Positions 1 through 5,166 of a stretch of DNA of 5,166 bases are shown here, piece after piece. A program made the translations under genes and the position numbers. The stretch is taken from contig JARFQM010000210.1 in assembly GCA_029287755.1 (NCBI GenBank), forward strand, positions 1 through 5,166, in the 5' to 3' direction. The stretch comes from Desulfofustis sp. GTDB taxonomy: Bacteria > Desulfobacterota > Desulfobulbia > Desulfobulbales > Desulfocapsaceae. Below the pieces are notes generated by a model that saw only the letters and a program-made list of their open reading frames with translations, was not told where the DNA came from and ran no database searches. The number at the start of each line of letters is the position of its first letter. Within the stretch, counting starts at the first letter, position 1.

Positions 1-1629
1 CCAGAGCCGGTAGCCGTAGCGCTGCAGATTGCCGCCCGGCTCTTCGAAGAAATGGGCCAGCAGCTGCGGGAGCTGCCGGGCGAAGATGTGGTTCGCCCAC
101 TCGTTGATGCCGTCGAAAGCCCACCTGCAGAAGCGGTAAACCTGGCGACCGCCTTTGCGGTAAATCCAGTCGGCGTCGACATTGACAGAACGAATCTCCG
201 CCGGGTAGATGCCTGCAAGCAGCAGCAGGGTGAAAGCCAGGGCCGAGAAGATCAGTAACTGGGACTGTGCCAGCACATGGCTGATCGAGTAGGGCTGGTA
301 ATCAGTGGCGTAAGGCAGCATGCTGTATAGGTATTGCGGGAAGCAACCGATCAGAATGCAGAGTACTGCCGAGATGCCCATTGCCAGCAGCATATGTTTC
401 GGTGCTTCTTTGCAGCGGATGCCTGAGTCATGTGAATAGAAGGCGAAGAACGGGATCTTGATGCCGGCATGGTGAAAGACCCCGGCCGAAGCAAACAGCA
501 GGATGAACCAGAGCCAGCGCATATCGCCGTGGGCCGCAGCCTCCATGACCATTGATTTACTGACGAAACCGGAAAACAGCGGGAAGGCCGAGATTGAGGC
601 CGCGCCGACGATGCAGAAACCGCATGTCCAGGGCATTGATTTGTAAAGGCCGCCAAGGTCGGTGGCGTTGATTTTGCCAGTGCGGTACATGACCGCGCCC
701 ATAGTCATAAAAAGCAGTCCCTTGAAGAGAAGGTCGTTGAAGGCATGAGCAACGGCGCCGTTAATGGAGAGGGCGGTGCCGATACCGATGCCGACCACCA
801 TGAAGCCGACCTGGTTGATCAGGCTGTACGCCAGGACTCGCCGGAGATCATTTTCGATGACCGCGTAGAAGATCGGGAAAGCCGCCATGGCCCCGCCAAT
901 GAAGATCAATTCCTCGGTGCCGGGGAAGGCCCGGGCCAGGGCATAGATCGCTGTCTTGGTGGTGAACGCCGAAAGAAAGATGGTGCCGGTGATGGTCGCC
1001 TCGGGGTAGGCATCGGTCAGCCAGGGGTGCAGAAACGGCCAGGCACAGTTAACGCCGATACCGATGAAGATAAACCACGAGGCGGTTGTCCCCAGACCAA
1101 TCAGGTCAAAGGCCGCTGAACCGGTCTGGGAAACGTGCATGATGATCCCGGCCAGCAGACAGAGGCCTCCTGCGACGTGGACCATGAAGTAGCGGAAACC
1201 GGCCCCGAGGGCCCGCTCGGTTCGGCGTGCCAGGATCAGGAAAGTCGCACTGATCGTGAGCATCTCCCAGAACACAAAGAGGGTGAACATGTCACCGGCG
1301 AAGATCGCCCCAATCGCTGCTCCAGCGTAAACGGTCCCGGCAACATTCTGCACGGCGTCATCCACATGCAGGGCATAGAGTGCCGAGAGGAAGGCGACCA
1401 GATGGAAGATGTAACCGAAGATCAGGCTCAGTTTGTCAACCCTGGCCAGAATGATCTGGTCACTTAAAAACGGATAGATCCAGTAACTGCCGTGTGCTAG
1501 CTGCAGCAGGTTGATGAAGCTGATCACCGGCAGCAGCAGTAGCAACGCCTGCCGGGTGCGTCCCTTGAAAAGCGGGACCAGCAGCCCACCAAGAATCAGT
1601 ATCGTTGCAGGCGGCAAAGCATTAATCAT
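1..1629 (-). CDS. Na+/H+ antiporter subunit D-like protein (NuoL/MrpD family), C-terminus cut by window edge
   Basis: Polytopic inner-membrane subunit of an Mrp/Mnh-type cation/proton antiporter, homologous to NuoL/NuoM of complex I; expected to form one ion-translocating module. The frame is open from the ATG at 1629 to base 1, giving 543 residues with no stop, so the N-terminus is intact and the C-terminus missing. Visible marks: TM5 FWEML (E122), the signature HPWLTDAYPEATITG (201-215), the TM8 lysine in FTTKTAIYAL (K225), the TM10 segment HAFNDLLFKGLLFM (H295, D299, K303), and TM12 SGFVSK (K358). The TM7 lysine that normally precedes the HxWL motif is replaced by N194. Beyond about residue 480 comes a DADWIYRKGG motif and a less hydrophobic, helix-rich tail, longer than the other two paralogues have, as in NuoL-like proteins. 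The start is supported by a Shine-Dalgarno and an 8-bp overlap with the upstream gene. The family is secure; transported ion and exact subunit role are inferred. Confidence 0.93.
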   Translation of the reverse strand, partial: MINALPPATILILGGLLVPLFKGRTRQALLLLLPVISFINLLQLAHGSYWIYPFLSDQIILARVDKLSLIFGYIFHLVAFLSALYALHVDDAVQNVAGTVYAGAAIGAIFAGDMFTLFVFWEMLTISATFLILARRTERALGAGFRYFMVHVAGGLCLLAGIIMHVSQTGSAAFDLIGLGTTASWFIFIGIGVNCAWPFLHPWLTDAYPEATITGTIFLSAFTTKTAIYALARAFPGTEELIFIGGAMAAFPIFYAVIENDLRRVLAYSLINQVGFMVVGIGIGTALSINGAVAHAFNDLLFKGLLFMTMGAVMYRTGKINATDLGGLYKSMPWTCGFCIVGAASISAFPLFSGFVSKSMVMEAAAHGDMRWLWFILLFASAGVFHHAGIKIPFFAFYSHDSGIRCKEAPKHMLLAMGISAVLCILIGCFPQYLYSMLPYATDYQPYSISHVLAQSQLLIFSALAFTLLLLAGIYPAEIRSVNVDADWIYRKGGRQVYRFCRWAFDGINEWANHIFARQLPQLLAHFFEEPGGNLQRYGYRLW

Positions 1630-1891
1630 TATAATAATCCTCTTTACGCATGACTAAAGGCCGCAATATATATTTGGCTACGATCACCAGAATGACACAA
1701 GCGACAAAACCGTAGGCCGAGTAGAAACCGAAGAAGCTTTCCCAGGTGAAGATGCCGTGCTTGTGATAGAAGATGTCAATCGCCAGAGACACGACTACGC
1801 AGGCATAAAAAATTCTCAGCAGGCGCTTGACGTTTTCGGGCTTGTCAAACATCCTCAGTTCTTCGTCCATATTAATCGGTTGTTTGGACAT
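1622..1891 (-). CDS. Small two-helix membrane protein of the antiporter operon, function unknown
   Basis: An 89-residue protein not assignable to a named Mrp subunit. It has a charged N-terminus (residues 1-24, rich in Asp/Glu/Lys/Arg), a first hydrophobic segment at about 26-42, a short polar and aromatic loop (FYHKHGIFTWESF), a second hydrophobic segment at about 54-76 (including YGFVACVILVIVAK), and a charged end with RKEDYYND. It most likely sits in the inner membrane with two helices. It overlaps the next gene by 8 bp (ATGATTAA) and lies 11 bp after the 52-residue gene, so it is firmly embedded in the operon. A strong AAGGAG precedes the ATG. I have an unverified recollection of similar short proteins next to such D subunits. 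MrpE, MrpF, MrpG and NuoK are other short subunits of these complexes, but I see none of their recognisable features. It is inferred to be an accessory or assembly subunit of the complex. Confidence 0.88.
   Translation of the reverse strand: MSKQPINMDEELRMFDKPENVKRLLRIFYACVVVSLAIDIFYHKHGIFTWESFFGFYSAYGFVACVILVIVAKYILRPLVMRKEDYYND
1638..1645 (-). promoter_or_regulatory. Shine-Dalgarno of the third D-type subunit, inside the upstream gene
   Basis: The minus strand reads AAAGAGGA eight bases before the ATG at 1629. The same bases encode the Lys-Glu-Asp near the end of the 89-residue upstream protein, whose stop codon lies beyond the downstream start. This supports the chosen start and suggests translational coupling. 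Confidence 0.7.
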
Positions 1892-1898
1892 CCGTTTG

Positions 1899-1904
1899 CT
1901 CCTT
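1899..1904 (-). promoter_or_regulatory. Strong Shine-Dalgarno of the 89-residue protein, overlapping the upstream stop codon
   Basis: The minus strand reads TAAGGAG: the TAA stop of the 52-residue gene (1903-1905) shares two bases with a canonical AAGGAG, seven bases before the ATG at 1891. A ribosome terminating on the first gene would sit on this site, which suggests coupled translation of the two small proteins. Confidence 0.75.
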
Positions 1905-2061
1905 ACAAGGTCTGCCAGAATACAAAGGCCAGGTAGAGGATGCCGATGGTAATGCAGATGTAAAAGATGGTCCGGTAGCCTTCGACTGGCTCATGGGCCA
2001 GGATCATCGGACCGTCTTCTGCGTGGTCTTGATGGTCGTCTTGTTCGTGTATATCCGTCAT
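1903..2061 (-). CDS. Very small single-helix membrane protein (52 aa), His/Asp-rich N-terminus
   Basis: A 52-residue open frame, ATG at 2061 and TAA at 1903-1905, short enough to be missed by gene callers. The first 30 residues are acidic and histidine-rich (MTDIHEQDDHQDHAEDG, then a hydrophilic stretch to GYR). One hydrophobic segment follows at about residues 31-48 (TIFYICITIGILYLAFVF), ending WQTL. Support for it being real: a GGGAG Shine-Dalgarno five bases before the start, a soluble-then-hydrophobic layout typical of a single-pass protein, and exact tiling between flanking operon genes. Without it there would be a gap of about 230 bp in an otherwise gap-free operon. I do not recognise a family. 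It is inferred to be a small accessory subunit, N-terminus probably cytoplasmic; the His/Asp cluster could bind a metal or respond to pH, but nothing here proves this. Confidence 0.78.
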   Translation of the reverse strand: MTDIHEQDDHQDHAEDGPMILAHEPVEGYRTIFYICITIGILYLAFVFWQTL

Positions 2062-2066
2062 ATGCT

Positions 2067-2071
2067 CTCCC
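2067..2071 (-). promoter_or_regulatory. Shine-Dalgarno of the 52-residue protein
   Basis: The minus strand reads GGGAG five bases before the ATG at 2061. It is the main evidence that this short frame is translated and it fixes the start. Confidence 0.65.
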
Positions 2072-2122
2072 AAACTTCAGGAACCGGTTTGCTTTACATC
2101 GGCCCCGCTCAGATTCCAGAGA

Positions 2123-3592
2123 TTACCAGGTTCCAAGGGCCATACGCGCCAATTGCACCAGGGTGTCGGGGAAAAAGAACAAGGCCAGTGAAACAAGGGC
2201 CGTTACCGACAGCGGAATCAGGCAGAAGAGTGGCGCCTCCTTGATCCCGTCCCCTTCACCATCCGTTGCTGGCGCGAAGAAACCGCGGTAGACAATCGGG
2301 AAGAAATAGGCAGCGTTGAGCAGGGAGCTGACCAGCAGCACCACGATCAAAACCAGCTGTTCTCCTTCTACGGCACCGATCAGCATGTTCCATTTGCTGA
2401 TAAAGCCCCCCAGCGGCGGCATGCCGATAATACTCAGAGACCCCAGGAAAAAGGCCAGGTAGGTGATCGGCATACGCTTCCCCAACCCGTTCATCTGGCT
2501 GATATTTTTCTTCTTGCTGGCGACATAGATCGCACCTGCGCAGAAGAAAAGTGTGATCTTGCCGAAGGCGTGCATCGCAAGGTGCATGACTCCGCCGAGC
2601 ATACCGGTCGCCGAGAGCATGCCGGCGCCGAGCACCATGTAGGCAAGTTGACCGATGGTAGAGTAGGCCAATCGGCGTTTCATGCTGTCCTGAGTCAGCG
2701 CGATCAGGGAGGCAACCAGTATGGTCACAGCGGCGATATAGGTGATCAGGGAACCGAGATGGGCCAACTGCAGCGTCTCGGGGCCGAGAATATGAAAAAT
2801 GATACGGAAGATCGCAAAGACACCGGCCTTGACCACGGCCACGCCATGCAGGAACGAACTGACCGGGGTCGGCGCCACCATCGCTGCCGGTAGCCAACCA
2901 TGAAACGGCATCAAGCCGGCTTTGGCAAAACCGAACAGGAACAGTACCAGCAGCAGGGCCAGAAGCTCCGGCGAGGCTTTGCCGGCCAGAATTCCGCCTT
3001 GGGTAAAGTCGAGTGTGCCGGCTGCGGCATAAGTCATAATCATGGCCGGCAGGGCCAGCCCGATCGATGTGCCGAGGATGTAGGTCAGATACTTACGGCC
3101 TGAGGCTCTGGCTTCAGCGTCTTGATGATGTGTGACCAGAGGGTAGGTCGAGAGCGACAGCATCTCGTAGAAGAGGTACATGGTCAGCAGGTTGGCGGAA
3201 AACGCAATGCCGATGGTTGCTGAAATAGCCACGGCGAAGGAGGCGAAGTAGCGCGTCTGGGCATGCTCGTCGAGAGCCCGCATGTAACCGATCGAATAGA
3301 TCGAGGTGAACAGCCAGAGGAAGGAGGCGACCAGGGCAAAAATCATCCCCAGCGCATCGACGCGCAACTCGATCGGCACCCCTGGCAGGACCTGTGCGAT
3401 GGTGAATACGTAGCTGCCGCCTTTGAGAACTCCCGGGAGCAGTGAGGCGACAATACTCAGCTTGACCAGCGCGATCAGGATCGTCCAGCTTTCACGCAGG
3501 TTCGGCTGTCGGGCGGAGAGCATGATCGGCAGGGCTCCCAGCAGGGAGACCAGGATTGCGATCAGCGGCCATATGGATAGTGTCGGCGTCAT
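2123..3592 (-). CDS. Monovalent cation/proton antiporter subunit D family protein (second paralogue)
   Basis: A 489-residue polytopic protein, about 14 membrane helices, close to the usual MrpD length (about 490). It belongs to the proton-conducting transporter family shared by MrpA/MrpD and NuoL/M/N. Seen in order: TM5 YEMLSLSTYP (E143), TM7 FAKAGLMPFHGWLPAAM (K224), APTPVSSFLHG (H249), TM8 VVKAGVF (K255), TM10 HLAMHAFGKITLFF (H337, H341, K345), and TM12 GMPPLGGFISK (K400). All the charged residues expected along the central ion path are present, so of the three paralogues this is the one with the complete set. It starts 18 bp after the preceding D-type gene; GAG lies six bases before the ATG, a weak ribosome site that suggests dependence on coupled translation. 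It ends 61 bp before the first small gene. It is expected to exchange Na+ (or K+) for H+ within a larger complex; the ion is not readable from sequence. Confidence 0.95.
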   Translation of the reverse strand: MTPTLSIWPLIAILVSLLGALPIMLSARQPNLRESWTILIALVKLSIVASLLPGVLKGGSYVFTIAQVLPGVPIELRVDALGMIFALVASFLWLFTSIYSIGYMRALDEHAQTRYFASFAVAISATIGIAFSANLLTMYLFYEMLSLSTYPLVTHHQDAEARASGRKYLTYILGTSIGLALPAMIMTYAAAGTLDFTQGGILAGKASPELLALLLVLFLFGFAKAGLMPFHGWLPAAMVAPTPVSSFLHGVAVVKAGVFAIFRIIFHILGPETLQLAHLGSLITYIAAVTILVASLIALTQDSMKRRLAYSTIGQLAYMVLGAGMLSATGMLGGVMHLAMHAFGKITLFFCAGAIYVASKKKNISQMNGLGKRMPITYLAFFLGSLSIIGMPPLGGFISKWNMLIGAVEGEQLVLIVVLLVSSLLNAAYFFPIVYRGFFAPATDGEGDGIKEAPLFCLIPLSVTALVSLALFFFPDTLVQLARMALGTW

Positions 3593-3610
3593 ATCAATCT
3601 CAGAACGTCC

Positions 3611-5101
3611 TCAAAAACCAGCCGGGATAATCAGGCTGATGACGTTATTTATCAGGGGCCCGGTGCTGAAGCCGACAACGATCAGGAGTACGGCGGTGAT
3701 GACCAGCGGCTTGAGCACCCACCAGGGAGCTTCGTGGCGCTCTGTGCTGCCATGCTCGTGATGTTCGCCATCGGCCAGGGAACCGAAATAGGCCAGCTCT
3801 ATAATCCTGAAGAAGAGGATCACGTTAATCAGGCTGCTGACCACCAGGGCGATGACGAATTCCCAGTGACCACCATCGATACCGCCGAGGATCAGGTACC
3901 ACTTGCTGAAGAAGCCGCAGGTCGGAGGTACGCCGATCATGGCAAAGGCCCCCAGGGTGAAGGCTGCCATGGTGATCGGCATGCGGCGGAAGATCCCCTG
4001 CAGTGAATCCAGCGAGACCGTGCCCTGTCGGTAAATAATCGCCGCAACCACCAGGAACAGGCAGAGGGTCATCAGGGAATCATTGACGATGTGCAGGATC
4101 GCGCCGGTGAGGCCGTTGCTGTTGGCCAGGAAGACTCCGCCAACCATATAGCCGACTTCTGCGATGATGATATAGGTCAACATACGTCGCAGGTCTTTTT
4201 GGCCAAGTGCCAGCGCCGAGCCGCAGACTATAGCGATGGCGGCCGCCCACATGACGCCGTTGGTGACCCAGTCGTGCGTGAAGACCAGCGCCGGGGTATA
4301 GACGTTCAGGATGACCCGGATCATCAGGTAGACGGTGACCTTGGTCATCAGCGGTGCCACCATGGTGCCGGCCCCGGTCGGCGCGTGGCTGTAGGCGTTG
4401 GGGAGCCAGGCGTGTAATGGGAAGAACGCCATCTTGACCCACAGCCCGACCAGGACGAAAGCGATCGCCGTGGTTGTGGCGACCGGAGCGTTCAGGGTTG
4501 GCAGGATGCGAGCGATATCGGCCATGTTCAGGGTACCGGTGAGAATGTAGATGTAGCCGATGCCGAGCAGATAGAAGCAGGCACCGATCGTACCCATGAT
4601 GATGTAGTTGAAGCTGGAAAGTGCCGCCCGCCCGCGGCCCATGGCGATCAGACCATAAGAGGTGATCGATGTGATCTCAAGCAGGACGTAGAGGTTGAAA
4701 GCATCACCGGTCAGGACCAGACCATGCAGCCCGGCGATGAGAATCAGATACAGGGTAAAGAAGAAAGCTTCCCTGCCGGGGAGCTCCTGTTCGGCACTTT
4801 TCAGGGACGAGAAGGAGGCGAGCAGGGCCACGACGGAAATCAGGACCATCATCATGGCGCTCAAAGGGTCGATAATCAATTCGATGCCAAAGGGCGGCTG
4901 CCAGTTGCCAACCGTGTAGCTGATCGTGCCATGCCTGAGCACGTTGCCCATGACGACGATTGAACCGAGGACCGAGAAGGCCAGGGAACCGAGGACCAGT
5001 GGTGCAATCATCTGGCGGTTGTTCCGCCCCCAGAGGTTCACGGCCAGGGCCGAGAGGAGTGGCACGACCAGGACGAAGAGGTGTAGATTGGGAGTACTCA
5101 T
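3611..5101 (-). CDS. Monovalent cation/proton antiporter subunit D family protein (first paralogue)
   Basis: A 496-residue polytopic protein, about 14 membrane helices and MrpD-like in length. It is homologous to NuoL/M/N and MrpA/D. Visible: TM5 LLEITSITSYG (E142), TM7 WVKMAFFPLHAWLPNAY (K223), SHAPTGAGTM, TM8 LMTKVTVYL (K254), TM10 HIVNDSLMTLCLFL (H337, D341, T345), and TM12 GVPPTCGFFSK (K400). At TM10 the family's usual H-x(3)-K has become D-x(3)-T, so the lysine is lost although TM5, TM7, TM8 and TM12 are intact. The loop before the last helices is histidine-rich (GEHHEHGSTERHE, 445-457). The start at 5101 overlaps the stop of the preceding gene by four bases (ATGA), with GGAGAAG upstream; this junction favours the ATG. 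A longer in-frame-looking start further upstream lies in adapter sequence and in another frame. Role: one ion-translocating module of an Mrp-type complex. Confidence 0.95.
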   Translation of the reverse strand: MSTPNLHLFVLVVPLLSALAVNLWGRNNRQMIAPLVLGSLAFSVLGSIVVMGNVLRHGTISYTVGNWQPPFGIELIIDPLSAMMMVLISVVALLASFSSLKSAEQELPGREAFFFTLYLILIAGLHGLVLTGDAFNLYVLLEITSITSYGLIAMGRGRAALSSFNYIIMGTIGACFYLLGIGYIYILTGTLNMADIARILPTLNAPVATTTAIAFVLVGLWVKMAFFPLHAWLPNAYSHAPTGAGTMVAPLMTKVTVYLMIRVILNVYTPALVFTHDWVTNGVMWAAAIAIVCGSALALGQKDLRRMLTYIIIAEVGYMVGGVFLANSNGLTGAILHIVNDSLMTLCLFLVVAAIIYRQGTVSLDSLQGIFRRMPITMAAFTLGAFAMIGVPPTCGFFSKWYLILGGIDGGHWEFVIALVVSSLINVILFFRIIELAYFGSLADGEHHEHGSTERHEAPWWVLKPLVITAVLLIVVGFSTGPLINNVISLIIPAGF

Positions 5102-5127
5102 TGCCGCAGCTTCTCCAGGATCTCGTC
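5098..5127 (-). CDS. C-terminal end of an upstream operon gene, possibly antiporter subunit C (NuoK-like)
   Basis: Only nine codons and a stop remain: DEILEKLRQ then TGA, sharing ATGA with the start of the next gene. The frame is inferred from this overlap and from the charged, helix-like tail. In Mrp-type operons the C subunit (MrpC/MnhC, NuoK-like) usually precedes D and ends in a short charged cytoplasmic tail, so subunit C is the best guess. The rest of the gene is lost because the assembled sequence turns into adapter at 5128. Identity is inference from gene order only. Confidence 0.45.
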   Translation of the reverse strand, partial: DEILEKLRQ

Positions 5128-5166
5128 CTGTCTCTTATACACATCTCCGAGCCCACGAGACCATTC
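5128..5166 (+). other. Illumina Nextera transposase adapter (assembly contamination)
   Basis: Bases 5128-5146 are the 19-bp Tn5 mosaic end CTGTCTCTTATACACATCT, and 5147-5161 continue as CCGAGCCCACGAGAC, the Nextera read-2 adapter. The last five bases are probably the beginning of an index or read error. This is library sequence, not genome, so real sequence ends at about 5127. It is not evidence for a Tn5 insertion, since the adapter extension follows the mosaic end directly. Confidence 0.98.

Noticed and set aside
745..1467. Two plus-strand open frames of 124 and 110 codons
   Set aside because: They are antisense to the third D-type subunit, have highly polar, low-plausibility composition, and lack operon context. 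The minus-strand frame is clearly the gene.
2062..2122. Possible terminator or regulatory hairpin in the widest gap
   Set aside because: There is an AACCGGTT palindrome (2082-2089) and a weak CAAAC/GTTTG pair (2071-2075 with 2087-2091), but no stable GC-rich stem followed by a T run. It is too short to claim as a terminator or promoter.
1993..2244. Plus-strand 83-codon open frame spanning the 61-bp gap
   Set aside because: It is antisense to the 52-residue gene and the end of the second D-type subunit. The minus-strand small gene has a better ribosome site and fits the operon.
2256..2897. Minus-strand 213-codon open frame
   Set aside because: It is an out-of-frame shadow within the second D-type subunit, rich in Arg, Cys and Pro with no membrane helices, whereas the overlapping frame carries all family motifs.
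4080..4442. Minus-strand 120-codon open frame
   Set aside because: It is a shifted-frame shadow of the first D-type subunit, with Arg/His-rich composition and no recognisable family.
2123..5101. Identifying these as complex I NuoN, NuoM or NuoL
   Set aside because: Gene order lacks other nuo genes, two small unknown genes interrupt it, and the motifs fit the Mrp/Mnh D-like group better. Homology to complex I is real but the specific assignment is not supported.
1..5127. CRISPR arrays, tRNA/rRNA genes, direct repeats or insertion sequences
   Set aside because: No repeated spacers, RNA-gene features, transposase frames or terminal repeats were seen. The window is filled by the operon.
5128..5146. 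Tn5-family transposon end
   Set aside because: The sequence is the engineered mosaic end joined directly to the Nextera adapter at the contig tip, so it is a library artefact.

Overview
This is a bacterial fragment of moderately high GC (about 55% by eye), coding throughout and almost entirely on the minus strand. It carries one tightly packed operon for a multisubunit cation/proton antiporter of the Mrp/Mnh type, the family related to the membrane arm of respiratory complex I. The style suggests a Gram-negative bacterium. From memory of similar gene orders I lean to Desulfobacterota/Desulfuromonadia or another proteobacterial-type lineage, but this is low confidence because no taxonomic marker is present. 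The 5166 end runs into Illumina Nextera adapter sequence, so this is a contig end from a shotgun (probably metagenomic) assembly.

Layout in transcription order, from high to low coordinates: (a) 5128-5166, Nextera transposase adapter, not biological; (b) 5098-5127, the last nine codons of an upstream gene, possibly the C (NuoK-like) subunit; (c) 3611-5101, a 496-residue D-type antiporter subunit; (d) 2123-3592, a second, 489-residue D-type subunit; (e) 1903-2061, a 52-residue protein with one membrane helix and a His/Asp/Glu-rich N-terminus; (f) 1622-1891, an 89-residue protein with two predicted membrane helices; (g) 1-1629, a third, longer D-type subunit of at least 543 residues, cut by the window start. 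Junctions are a 4-bp overlap (b/c), 18 bp (c/d), 61 bp (d/e), 11 bp with the Shine-Dalgarno touching the stop codon (e/f), and an 8-bp overlap (f/g). This fits a single transcript with translational coupling. No promoter or terminator is evident.

The three large proteins are paralogues of NuoL/NuoM/NuoN and MrpA/MrpD. Each keeps the TM5 glutamate, TM8 lysine and TM12 lysine of the ion path. Each differs elsewhere: the third has Asn at the TM7 lysine position, and the first has Thr at the TM10 lysine position. The complex would then have three non-equivalent ion-translocating modules plus two small membrane proteins, with no redox subunit visible here. The large-subunit families are known. The least described parts are the two small proteins and the pattern of residue loss among the paralogues. 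No stretch over 300 bases lacks a gene, and the plus-strand open frames are antisense shadows.
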